From the NCBI GenBank assembly GCA_024643345.1, contig JAHENB010000026.1, positions 4,211 through 41,013 on the forward strand: DNA of 36,803 bases. Reading direction: 5' to 3'. Made by a program: the position numbers and the translations under genes. A model generated the notes under the pieces. It made no database searches. It was not told where the DNA came from and saw only the letters and a list, made by a program, of their open reading frames with translations. This document shows positions 1 through 8,188 of this stretch, in pieces. Numbering within the stretch: position 1 is the stretch's first letter; each line of letters opens with the position of its first letter. Source of the DNA: Maribacter sp. (GTDB lineage Bacteria > Bacteroidota > Bacteroidia > Flavobacteriales > Flavobacteriaceae).

Positions 1-2117
1 ACGTTTAGGACCTCTGCGCCCCTATCGTTATAAATGATCACGTTCACGTCGCTTTTGTTTGAATAGGAATTTGGTATGATCCATTGATCGTTCGCGCCAT
101 CCCCATTCGGGGTGATTACATTTGGGATATTAAATAGGTCTAAATAAACCGCGGTGAGCTGTTTGGTGACTTGGCAGTTGTCAATATTGGAAACCAAGAT
201 ATATTCTCCATCTTGGGTAAAGGTCATGGAATCACTGCTGCTCATAAGGTTGTTGTTGGCATCAAACCACTCGTAGCTGGTGCCCCCCCTCGCGGTAACC
301 GTTTTTGAACTGCCTTCAGGGAATACGATATCGCCGTCAACATCCAGTTGAATAAGGCTTTCGTCGAAACTTGAAATGGTAATTTCATTCGACCGGAGAT
401 CACATCCGTTTTTGTTTATGACCAAGCGGTATATTCCTGGGGCACTTACTTCCAGAGCGACATTGCTGGTATCGACAGAAGTACCATCGCGTTCCCAAGA
501 AAAACTTTCGCCAGTAAGGTCCGTTGTAGTGGTAACAGAAATGGTTTCCGTACCATTGCAATAAACCGTCCCGGTACTATTGATGGTTAAGGTTTCATTG
601 GTCAAAAGTTGAACCGTTAGGGCATTTGATGTATCAGAATACGTGCTCAAAGTGGCCTCCAAGGTATAGCTGCCATTTTCGGAGGTGCTGGCAAGACTGA
701 TATTTTTTGCGGTTTCGCCTGTAATATTCACACCGGTTTTTTTCCATTGATAGGTAAAGGAATCGGCCAAGGTGGTAGTAACATCGGTTTTGCTGCCATC
801 GAGCGCCACGGCATTGATGGTGCTTACCTCCAAGATTATACTGGTGCTGACACAGGCGGTGTAGGCCGATGCATAATCAATGATAACTTCAAAGGAATTG
901 GGCACACTTACAATGGTATTTTCGGAATTTTTCTTGGTACCTGGACAGGTGCCGCCGTTCTGGGTCACTTCAACGTAATAGGTACCTTCTTGTGTAACCG
1001 CTAAATTGCTGCTATCGGTGCCGATCGGACTGCCATTTCGATACCATTGAAAGTTGGGCGCACTTGCAGTAGTAGTAACGCTCAAGGTTTGTGGCAGTGA
1101 AGGTAAAACCACTACTGTGGCAGCATTGACCCGTGTGACGGTAAAGCTGTCCGCATTGGTGATGTTCACAGTAGCGGAACGTTCATTGCAGATACCGGTA
1201 GCCGATATTTCTACCTGATAGCCACCTTCGAAACCGGCGGTATTGGCATCCACGGCATAAGTGGCAGCCGTAGCACCGGCTATTGCCGTATTGTTCTTAA
1301 ACCATTGGTAGCTCCATGAGGGATCGGTAAGGTTGATGCTGAGCACTTCCGTATCACCTGCACATAACGCTGTTTTGGAGGGCGGGTTGATGGCGATGCC
1401 CATGCCGGAACCCCCTATGGTCACCATGGTAAAATTGGAATCGGTGTTTCCTGAGCCGGTACAAATGGTACCGTAGTCGATAAAGGCTTGATATACCCCA
1501 TTCTGATCGGCCAAAACTGAAGGTCCGGTAGAAGCTAAGACCGACCCATTACGCTGCCATATATATTGATAGGAAGCGGGATTGGCCACGTTGTCCACTT
1601 CCATGGTCACCGGGCCCGTACTGCAAACATCCCCTGAGGTGCCATCGCCATTCGGACTGATATGGAGATTGGTTACGACATCCATATAGTACATACTATA
1701 TGAGGCCGATTCAGAACTTGTTTTTGCCGGACTGGTGCTTCTTACACGTATTTTGTATCCCGCTCCCCTAGTGTTTGAGGGAATGGAAAATTCAAATCCA
1801 GGGTTCTGTACGATGGCATTGCTTGTTTCCCGTGCGAGTTCTATAGGCGATGCAAAACTGCCAGAGGCATTGGATAGTTCCAAAATCCATTCATTGTCAA
1901 GATTAGGTGTTCCCACCCAGGACACGGTGGCAAAATATTGGTTGAAACCGCCATTGGCCCCTGCGCAAATGGCGCTCCAGGGCGAATTTCCGGGCAAGTT
2001 CGGGTTATCTGCAGGTTGAGGGGCATTGATCAAAACTTGGGCCGAGGCCATTGAAGAGACCATTAACAGCAGTGACAATACTAGAAATGAAAAACGGTTG
2101 AATAGTTTTGTTCTCAT
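1..2117 (-). CDS. Secreted multi-Ig-like protein with T9SS type B sorting domain (3' end cut by window edge)
   Basis: The frame is open from ATG at 2117 to the left edge (705 codons) with no stop. It begins with a signal peptide (MRTKLFNRFSF, hydrophobic core, cleavage likely after ASA before Q27). About six Ig/PKD-like modules follow, each with a Y/F-x-W core and a nearby NG turn, at roughly residues 186, 271, 358, 457, 540 and 617. The visible end, from about residue 660, contains NVITPNGDGANDQW followed by VNVIIYNDRG. This is the start of the gliding-motility-associated (CHU_C, type B) C-terminal sorting domain, of which about 46 residues are in view. By family knowledge such proteins cross the outer membrane through the T9SS and act outside as adhesin-like surface proteins; the exact ligand is unknown. 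The gene diverges from glnS. Confidence 0.85.
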   Translation of the reverse strand, partial: MRTKLFNRFSFLVLSLLLMVSSMASAQVLINAPQPADNPNLPGNSPWSAICAGANGGFNQYFATVSWVGTPNLDNEWILELSNASGSFASPIELARETSNAIVQNPGFEFSIPSNTRGAGYKIRVRSTSPAKTSSESASYSMYYMDVVTNLHISPNGDGTSGDVCSTGPVTMEVDNVANPASYQYIWQRNGSVLASTGPSVLADQNGVYQAFIDYGTICTGSGNTDSNFTMVTIGGSGMGIAINPPSKTALCAGDTEVLSINLTDPSWSYQWFKNNTAIAGATAATYAVDANTAGFEGGYQVEISATGICNERSATVNITNADSFTVTRVNAATVVVLPSLPQTLSVTTTASAPNFQWYRNGSPIGTDSSNLAVTQEGTYYVEVTQNGGTCPGTKKNSENTIVSVPNSFEVIIDYASAYTACVSTSIILEVSTINAVALDGSKTDVTTTLADSFTYQWKKTGVNITGETAKNISLASTSENGSYTLEATLSTYSDTSNALTVQLLTNETLTINSTGTVYCNGTETISVTTTTDLTGESFSWERDGTSVDTSNVALEVSAPGIYRLVINKNGCDLRSNEITISSFDESLIQLDVDGDIVFPEGSSKTVTARGGTSYEWFDANNNLMSSSDSMTFTQDGEYILVSNIDNCQVTKQLTAVYLDLFNIPNVITPNGDGANDQWIIPNSYSNKSDVNVIIYNDRGAEVLN

Positions 2118-2370
2118 AAGAAGTAGTTTTAGTTCTCTACCCTCGCTATCGTCATGATTTGGGTTGGGGGAAAACGGTTCATATTTCATTTTTTATGCTC
2201 AAATCGTTTTGCCCCAAAGACTACGGTACTTTAATACCTTATTCAACAACAAATATGTCATATAATTATAGGGTGTAAAATTTAATGTTGTGGCATCTCC
2301 CAAATATGTTGTGAAAAGCGATTAATATAGGGTGAGCTGCTATTATGGCTTCCGATAACACCATTTTGCC

Positions 2371-2378
2371 TACTTTTG
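2371..2378 (+). promoter_or_regulatory. Bacteroidota -7 promoter box of glnS
   Basis: TACTTTTG fits the TAnnTTTG -7 consensus of the Bacteroidota housekeeping sigma factor and ends 20 bases before the ATG at 2398. No clear TTTG -33 element is visible, so this rests on the -7 box and its position. Confidence 0.45.
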
Positions 2379-2397
2379 TGCCTTCAAATTGAATATT

Positions 2398-4083
2398 ATG
2401 GGCGAGGCTGAGAAATCACTCAATTTTATAGAACATATCATAGAGGAAGATTTAAGAAATGGCTTTCCTAAGGAGGCACTGCGTTTTCGCTTTCCTCCGG
2501 AACCCAATGGCTACCTTCATATCGGTCATGCAAGTTCAATGTGCCTGAATTTCGGTTTAGGGTTGCGTTATGATGCACCGGTGAATTTAAGATTCGATGA
2601 TACCAATCCGGCCAAGGAAGAACAAGAGTATGTGGATGCCATAAAGAGGGACGTCGCTTGGCTTGGCTTTCGTTGGAATACCGAACGGTATGCTTCTGAT
2701 TATTTCCCCCAATTATATGCTTGGGCGGTGAAATTGATCAAAGAAGATAAGGCATATGTAGACAGTCAATCTTCTGAAGAGATGGCAAAGCAAAAAGGAA
2801 CACCGACAGAGCCGGGGACCAACAGTGCTTTTCGAAATCGAACCATAACTGAAAATTTGGAATTGTTCGAAGGGATGAAAATGGGTGAATACGGCGAAGG
2901 TACCCATGTACTTCGTGCCAAAATTGATATGGCCTCCCCTAACATGTTGATGCGTGATCCCATTATGTACCGTATTCTGCACCGGGCTCATCACCGCACA
3001 AATACCGATTGGTGTATTTACCCGATGTATGATTGGACACATGGAGAAAGTGATTATATCGAACAGGTGTCGCATTCACTCTGTACCCTTGAATTTGCAA
3101 TGCACCGGGAACTGTATGATTGGTTTTTAGACCAAGTCTGTGTGCCGGATCAAGTAAGGCCAAAGCAAAGGGAGTTTGCTCGACGCAACCTCAGCCATAC
3201 AGTGGTCAGTAAAAGAAAATTGATGCAATTGGTCACCTTGGGGATTGTCAAGGGTTGGGATGATCCAAGAATGCCGACCATTGCTGGAATGCGACGCAGA
3301 GGCTATACGCCGGAAGCGATCCGCAATTTTGCAGATACCATAGGAATCGCAAAACGTGAAAACCTCATCGATGTATCGCTATTGGAATTCCACGTTCGGG
3401 AGCATTTAAATAGGATCGCCCCAAGGGTGATGGCGGTTTTAGATCCTGTAAAGGTGGTACTTACGAATTATCCGGATCAAAAAGAGGAATGGCTGGAGGC
3501 TGAGAATAATCCGGAGGATGAAGGGGCGGGAACAAGACAAGTTCCTTTTTCCAGAGAACTGTACATTGAAAGGGATGATTTCATGGAAGAGGCGAATCGG
3601 AAGTTTTTTAGATTAAAGCTAGGTGGGGAGGTGCGTTTAAAGAATGGATATATCATAAAAGCGGAAAGCTGCGTGAAGGATAAAGAAGGAACCATTATAG
3701 AAATTCATTGTACCTATGACCCTAAAAGCAGGAGCGGAAGCGGTACGGAGGAAAGTCTGCGCAAAGTAAAAGGCACACTTCATTGGGTTTCCATAAAACA
3801 TGCGATAGCTGCCGAAGTGCGATTGTACGATCGTCTTTTTACCGACGAAAGTCCGGATACACATAAGGATAGGGATTATCTTGAATTGGTTAACCCAAAT
3901 TCTTTAGAAAGCATTACCGGATATTTGGAACCCAGTTTACAAAGCGCAAAGGTTGGTGAGCGGTTTCAGTTTCAACGGTTGGGGTACTTTTGTGTAGATC
4001 AAGATAGTACTTCCAATAAATTGGTCTTTAACCGTACCGTAGGTTTGCGCGATACTTGGGCAAAGCTCTTGGACAAAAACTGA
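2398..4083 (+). CDS. glnS: Glutamine--tRNA ligase
   Basis: This class I aminoacyl-tRNA synthetase charges tRNA-Gln with glutamine in the cytoplasm. The HIGH motif is at residues 41-44 (PPEPNGYLHIGH) and the KMSKS-type loop is VVSKRK at 269-274. The sequence following it (GWDDPRMPTIAGMRRRGYTP) is typical of GlnRS, and the C-terminal half fits the two beta-barrel anticodon-binding domains. At 561 aa it is close to the 554 aa of the E. coli enzyme. I chose ATG 2398 (MGEAEKSLNFIE) over an in-frame TTG nine bases upstream, because the family typically starts just before this SLNFIE-like segment. Bacterial GlnRS is thought to have been acquired anciently from eukaryotes. Its presence suggests direct charging rather than reliance on transamidation, which the window cannot test. 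Confidence 0.97.
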   Translation: MGEAEKSLNFIEHIIEEDLRNGFPKEALRFRFPPEPNGYLHIGHASSMCLNFGLGLRYDAPVNLRFDDTNPAKEEQEYVDAIKRDVAWLGFRWNTERYASDYFPQLYAWAVKLIKEDKAYVDSQSSEEMAKQKGTPTEPGTNSAFRNRTITENLELFEGMKMGEYGEGTHVLRAKIDMASPNMLMRDPIMYRILHRAHHRTNTDWCIYPMYDWTHGESDYIEQVSHSLCTLEFAMHRELYDWFLDQVCVPDQVRPKQREFARRNLSHTVVSKRKLMQLVTLGIVKGWDDPRMPTIAGMRRRGYTPEAIRNFADTIGIAKRENLIDVSLLEFHVREHLNRIAPRVMAVLDPVKVVLTNYPDQKEEWLEAENNPEDEGAGTRQVPFSRELYIERDDFMEEANRKFFRLKLGGEVRLKNGYIIKAESCVKDKEGTIIEIHCTYDPKSRSGSGTEESLRKVKGTLHWVSIKHAIAAEVRLYDRLFTDESPDTHKDRDYLELVNPNSLESITGYLEPSLQSAKVGERFQFQRLGYFCVDQDSTSNKLVFNRTVGLRDTWAKLLDKN

Positions 4084-4397
4084 AATAGTTAATTTCTATT
4101 TAATAAAATAAATCAATTGGTATTTTCTATTCAAAAGAAGGCATTTACGGCCTTTTTCCGAGAAGAATACTTATCCGAGGCCTATTTATATGGCCCAGGG
4201 CTTTTACATTACAGAAAAGGGCTGCTGTCGCTTTTTAGACAAATCAAGCGTGGTTTTTTGAATTTAATTTTGTTGGAGGGGTATACGAGGAAGTTTTCAA
4301 TGTTAGAATTGAATTTTAATTTGGGTGTTATCCGAAGGGACATATAAAAAACCCTAGGCCCGATTCAACTGGCATAGGGTTTTAAAAAAATCGAGTG
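4084..4397. other. Intergenic region between glnS and the SPFH gene
   Basis: There is no convincing gene here. It holds a weak hairpin (AAGGC-ATTTACG-GCCTT followed by Ts, about 4139-4158) that could end glnS transcription, and a stronger hairpin at 4348-4383. A 76-codon open frame (4117-4347, TTG start) shows no family resemblance. Confidence 0.5.
4348..4383. terminator. Bidirectional intrinsic terminator between convergent glnS and SPFH gene
   Basis: AAAACCCTA pairs with TAGGGTTTT. After one mismatch, GCC pairs with GGC around a loop. The T-rich tail on the minus strand and the AAAA/TTTT ends of the stem suit termination in both directions. Confidence 0.8.
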
Positions 4398-5324
4398 CTA
4401 CTCCCCTTTCTTGGTGTTCTTTTCTTTCATGCTCTCCCCGATCATGTTGCTTGCTGTGAAGGAGGCCACCATATTGTTGAGCATATCACTTCCCGCTTGT
4501 GGGGAGTTCGGCAACAAAATTAAATTTGCATTGGTATGTTCACCGATTGATTGGAGGGTATCATAATGTTGCGTTACGACAATTAGGGCTGAAGCCTCTT
4601 GTGAATTGATGCCCACTTTGTTAAGCACTTCCACAGACTCTTCCAATCCCCTTGCGATTTCCCGACGTTGATCTGCGATGCCCTGGCCCTGTAACCTCTT
4701 GCTTTCCGCTTCGGCTTTCGCCTTTTCCACAATTAAAATGCGGGCTGCATCCCCTTCGAACTGGGCGGCGATTTTTTCGCGTTCCGAAGCGTTGATCCTG
4801 TTCATGGCTTCCTTGACCTGGGCGTCAGGGTCGATATCGGTGACCAGTGTTTTGATAATATCATAGCCATAATCGAGCATGGCCTCCTGTAATTCTGCCT
4901 TCACCGCAATGGCGATGTCATCTTTCTTTACGAAAACGTCATCCAATTTCATTTTGGGAACTTCTGCCCTGACAACATCAAAAACATAGGATGTGATTTG
5001 ATCATGTGGATATTCCAACTTATAGAAGGCTTCATAGACTTTATCTTTTAGTACTACATATTGAACCGAGACTTTTAGTTTCACGAATACGTCATCTAAT
5101 GTTTTGGTTTCAATGATTACATCCAATTGCTGTATTTTCAAACCTACACGTGTTGCAATACGGTCTACAAGGGGAATTTTCATTTGAAGTCCTGAATTGC
5201 GTATGCTTTGGAATCTACCAAAACGTTCAATAATAACCGCGGTCTGTTGCTTTACGGTAAAAAAGGAAGAAAAAAGAATAATGAACCCCAAAAAAAGTAC
5301 TGGAATAAGAATAAAAGTTCCCAT
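4398..5324 (-). CDS. SPFH/band-7 domain membrane protein (stomatin/QmcA-like)
   Basis: One N-terminal membrane segment (about residues 3-22) is followed by an SPFH domain that opens with VKQQTAVIIERFGRF. Then comes an Ala/Glu/Arg/Lys-rich helical stretch (about 185-235, with EGDAARILIVEKAKAEAES) that should form the coiled coil of the oligomer. At 308 aa it matches the usual stomatin/QmcA length. Members form large membrane-bound rings in microdomains and are linked to membrane protein quality control. No NfeD partner gene is adjacent. The C-terminus is Lys/Glu rich. Family assignment is secure; the cellular role is inferred from the family only. Confidence 0.92.
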   Translation of the reverse strand: MGTFILIPVLFLGFIILFSSFFTVKQQTAVIIERFGRFQSIRNSGLQMKIPLVDRIATRVGLKIQQLDVIIETKTLDDVFVKLKVSVQYVVLKDKVYEAFYKLEYPHDQITSYVFDVVRAEVPKMKLDDVFVKKDDIAIAVKAELQEAMLDYGYDIIKTLVTDIDPDAQVKEAMNRINASEREKIAAQFEGDAARILIVEKAKAEAESKRLQGQGIADQRREIARGLEESVEVLNKVGINSQEASALIVVTQHYDTLQSIGEHTNANLILLPNSPQAGSDMLNNMVASFTASNMIGESMKEKNTKKGE

Positions 5325-5454
5325 GAATATCTGTTTAAATTAAACGACTTAAGATAGTATTACTTAATGATATCTGTATCTTTTTTGTTGGTTTTGTTAC
5401 ATCTTTAAGAATTGGGGAAAAGATATTTTCCTGTTATAATAGGGTATGTGAGGT

Positions 5455-6972
5455 TTATGGTGTTTGGAAAGTGTCGATTGCCTTATGTATTCTTCTAATT
5501 GTTTCTTCTTTTCCTATAGCGGCTAAAATATCAAAGATATGGGCCCCTTTCATATCACCGACAATAGTCAATCGCAGTACTGGCAGCACCTTTCCAAAAG
5601 GCAGGTTTTCTTGGGAAAGCCAGGTTTTCACCTGGGCCTCAATATTTTCAGAGGAAAAATCCAAAATGGATCCTATAAAGCTTACCAAACGGTTCAGTAA
5701 TTCAGGGGTTTCCGTTTTCCATTGTTTTTTGACCGCTGCTTCGTTATAGGAGTGCGGAGCCCTAAAGAAATATTCGCCCAATTCCCAAAAATCGGAAACA
5801 AAGGTCGCACGTTCCTTGATGAGCGAAACTACTTTCTTAAGAAACTCTGTATCATTGATCTCAAGACTATCTAAACCCATGTCAGCCAGCGATGCTTTAA
5901 ACTGCTCGGCAAGCACCGCATTGTCTTTTTCCTGTAAATAATGCTGATTGTACCATTTGATTTTATCTGGATCGAAACGGGCTCCCGACTTGTGAACCCT
6001 TTCAAGGCTAAAGGTTTGTACCAATTGGTCTAAAGAAAAAATTTCCTGTTCCGTCCCCGGGTTCCACCCCAGGAGGGCCAAGAAATTGACCACCGCTTCG
6101 GGAAAATAGCCTGCATCCCGATAGCCAATGGAATCCTTCCACGAAAGTGGAAAAACCGGGAATCCCATTTTATCCCCATCCCTTTTGCTCAATTTACCTG
6201 TGCCCGTGGGCTTTAAAATGAGTGGTAAATGGGCAAATTGGGGCGCGCTCCATCCAAAGGCGTCATATAATTGCTGGTGCAATGCCAAAGAGGGCAGCCA
6301 TTCCTCACCTCTTATCACATGGGTGATCTGCATGAGGTGGTCATCAACAATGTTCGCCAAATGGTAGGTGGGCATACCGTCACTTTTGAAAAGCACTTTG
6401 TCATCGAGTGTATTGGTATCGATTTCAATGTCGCCCCTTATTGTATCTTTTAAAAGTAATTTCTGATCTACGGGAGTTAAGAAACGAACAACGTACTCTT
6501 CACCTGCGGCCATACGTTCTTTTACCTCGCCGATAGGCAATGAAAGGGAGTTGTCTAGCTTTAACCGGTTATGCCAATTATAGATAAATGTCTTTCCTTT
6601 GGTCTCATGTTCCTTTCTATGTAAATCGAGCTGATCGTTGGTATCGAAGGCATAATAGGCTTTACCGGACTGTAACAATTGATCGACGTATTTTTGATAA
6701 AGGTGTTTTCGTTCCGATTGCCGATAGGGTCCAAAAGCCCCTTCTTTTCCTGGACCTTCGTCAAAAGGAAGCCCGCACCAGTTTAACGAATCGATGATAT
6801 ATTGCTCGGCGCCTTCTACAAAACGATTACGGTCGGTATCTTCGATCCGTAAGATGAATTGGCCCCCATTTTTTTTGGCAAAAAGATAATTGAAGAGCGC
6901 GGTACGCACACCCCCAATATGTAAGGGGCCCGTTGGGCTTGGTGCAAAACGCACACGTATTTCTTGGCTCAT
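5455..6972 (-). CDS. gltX: Glutamate--tRNA ligase
   Basis: This class I synthetase charges tRNA-Glu. The HIGH-equivalent is APSPTGPLHIGG at residues 10-21 and the KMSKS-equivalent is KLSKR at 260-264. The order RIEDTDRNR, GDKMGFPVFPL and the C-terminal helical anticodon-binding region is standard. At 505 aa it has full family length. The ATG at 6972 is supported by the conserved N-terminus (IRVRFAPSPTG starts at residue 5) and by promoter boxes immediately upstream. Since glnS is present, this enzyme may be discriminating (tRNA-Glu only), but that cannot be read from sequence here. It lies between the SPFH gene and the AlkB-like gene on the same strand, with gaps of about 100-130 bases suggesting separate promoters. 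Confidence 0.97.
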   Translation of the reverse strand: MSQEIRVRFAPSPTGPLHIGGVRTALFNYLFAKKNGGQFILRIEDTDRNRFVEGAEQYIIDSLNWCGLPFDEGPGKEGAFGPYRQSERKHLYQKYVDQLLQSGKAYYAFDTNDQLDLHRKEHETKGKTFIYNWHNRLKLDNSLSLPIGEVKERMAAGEEYVVRFLTPVDQKLLLKDTIRGDIEIDTNTLDDKVLFKSDGMPTYHLANIVDDHLMQITHVIRGEEWLPSLALHQQLYDAFGWSAPQFAHLPLILKPTGTGKLSKRDGDKMGFPVFPLSWKDSIGYRDAGYFPEAVVNFLALLGWNPGTEQEIFSLDQLVQTFSLERVHKSGARFDPDKIKWYNQHYLQEKDNAVLAEQFKASLADMGLDSLEINDTEFLKKVVSLIKERATFVSDFWELGEYFFRAPHSYNEAAVKKQWKTETPELLNRLVSFIGSILDFSSENIEAQVKTWLSQENLPFGKVLPVLRLTIVGDMKGAHIFDILAAIGKEETIRRIHKAIDTFQTP

Positions 6973-6989
6973 ACTACAAAATTAGAGCA

Positions 6990-7018
6990 CAAAGTTACGA
7001 AAAAGCAACCCGGACAAG
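6990..7018 (-). promoter_or_regulatory. gltX promoter (-7 and -33-like boxes)
   Basis: On the minus strand TAACTTTG (6990-6997) matches TAnnTTTG, and CTTG (7015-7018) lies 17 bases upstream as a -33-like element. A second overlapping match, TAATTTTG, lies between it and the ATG at 6972. This is the best two-box promoter candidate in the window. Confidence 0.55.
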
Positions 7019-7074
7019 GGGCACAAAATGTTTCTTAGATCTTAGGGATGGTATTTCTTTGAAGCAAGGCGCAC

Positions 7075-8118
7075 TTATTCCTTCATCTCATCGGGAATCC
7101 TAGGGTTCATCAACCTAAACCATAATGGAGGCAGGAACGATAGTACCATAGAAGTAGGATATCCAAAGGGCATTTGAGGAGAAATATCGTGGTAATCGAG
7201 CAATTGATACTTTTTTGACGACTTATAATGGTGGTCACTATGGCGTGTTAATTCATAAAGTACGATACGGCCTATCACATGGTTACTGTTCCAGGAATGC
7301 ACCTCCCTAACCCTTTCATAACGGCCAGAATCTAACTTTTTACGAGATAGGCCGTAATGTTCAATGTAATTTACGGTTTCCAGCAAGAGAAAGCCAACAA
7401 TGGCGGCACCAATGGCAAAGGCGACACCGGTGATGCCAAAGAACATAAAAATACTTGCTAAATATGAAATTTCAATAAGGGTGTACCAAAACATGTCGTT
7501 TTTAAGGGAGAAGCTACCTTGGCCATCTGTTTGTAAAAGGTTTGACTGTAACTTCCAGGCACTAAGATATTGCCGACTTACCGAAGTGAACCAAAAGGAA
7601 TATACCGATTGGTTATATCGTGCACTGGCCGGATCTTCCTTGGTAGCTGCGTTTGCATGGTGCCCATAATTATGTTCTATAAAAAAATGCATATAGAGCG
7701 AAGGCAACAACAATAACTTCGCCAAAATCCGCGATCCTAAATCGCTTCTATGTCCCAATTCATGGGCTACGTTAATGCCGTTCGTGCCAAGAACAATGCC
7801 CATGGAAAGCATGAGGCCTATAAATTCAAAAGTAGAATGGCCGTGATTGGCCACATCCCAAAACGCATAGAACAATAATACATAAACAATGGGAATGTTG
7901 AGATAAAGCATCCAATCAAAAAGCTTCCTTTGTTTCTTTTTCCCCTTGATTTGTGCACCATCATTGCCCGCATCTTGTGGTAAGAGCAGTTCCAGAATCG
8001 GAATAACCACAAAAGCATAAACAGGCGTAATATAACTCCAGTTGCCCTTTAAACTGAAAGCGATAATGGCAGAGATGGGGATGGTGAGCGCGGCCATATA
8101 CTTTAAATCTTTCATCAT
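7075..8118 (-). CDS. alkB: AlkB-type integral-membrane alkane/fatty-acyl hydroxylase
   Basis: This is a non-haem di-iron membrane hydroxylase of the AlkB branch of the fatty acid desaturase superfamily. The full histidine set is present: HELGH at residues 119-123, EHNYGHH at 148-154, EHYG at 253-256 and RHSDHH at 292-297. Hydrophobic segments at about 8-46, 70-115 and 215-250 supply the membrane helices. At 347 aa it is slightly shorter than the classical Pseudomonas AlkB (about 400). The family oxidises the terminal carbon of medium-chain alkanes using electrons from rubredoxin. No rubredoxin or reductase gene is in the window, so the substrate (alkane, or another acyl chain) is uncertain. 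Start MMKDLK; the second ATG at 8115 is equally possible. Confidence 0.88.
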   Translation of the reverse strand: MMKDLKYMAALTIPISAIIAFSLKGNWSYITPVYAFVVIPILELLLPQDAGNDGAQIKGKKKQRKLFDWMLYLNIPIVYVLLFYAFWDVANHGHSTFEFIGLMLSMGIVLGTNGINVAHELGHRSDLGSRILAKLLLLPSLYMHFFIEHNYGHHANAATKEDPASARYNQSVYSFWFTSVSRQYLSAWKLQSNLLQTDGQGSFSLKNDMFWYTLIEISYLASIFMFFGITGVAFAIGAAIVGFLLLETVNYIEHYGLSRKKLDSGRYERVREVHSWNSNHVIGRIVLYELTRHSDHHYKSSKKYQLLDYHDISPQMPFGYPTSMVLSFLPPLWFRLMNPRIPDEMKE

Positions 8119-8188
8119 GAAGCTTTTAACAAATTATTGACGCTTAAATTGGTGATATCAAGTATCTTGGTATTAAATATAGCGCAAA

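Noticed and set aside
33-43. Possible mobile element or CRISPR remnants anywhere in the window
   Set aside because: No transposase frame, terminal inverted repeats, direct-repeat arrays or tRNA-like attachment sites were seen on either strand.
747-2026. Plus- and minus-strand frames within the left-edge gene
   Set aside because: They are out of frame with the continuous Ig-like reading frame, which has a signal peptide and a sorting domain.
4117-4347. 76-codon plus-strand frame after glnS, ending just before the terminator
   Set aside because: TTG start, no recognisable domain, and it spans a weak hairpin that may end glnS. It could be tested by conservation, but nothing supports it now.
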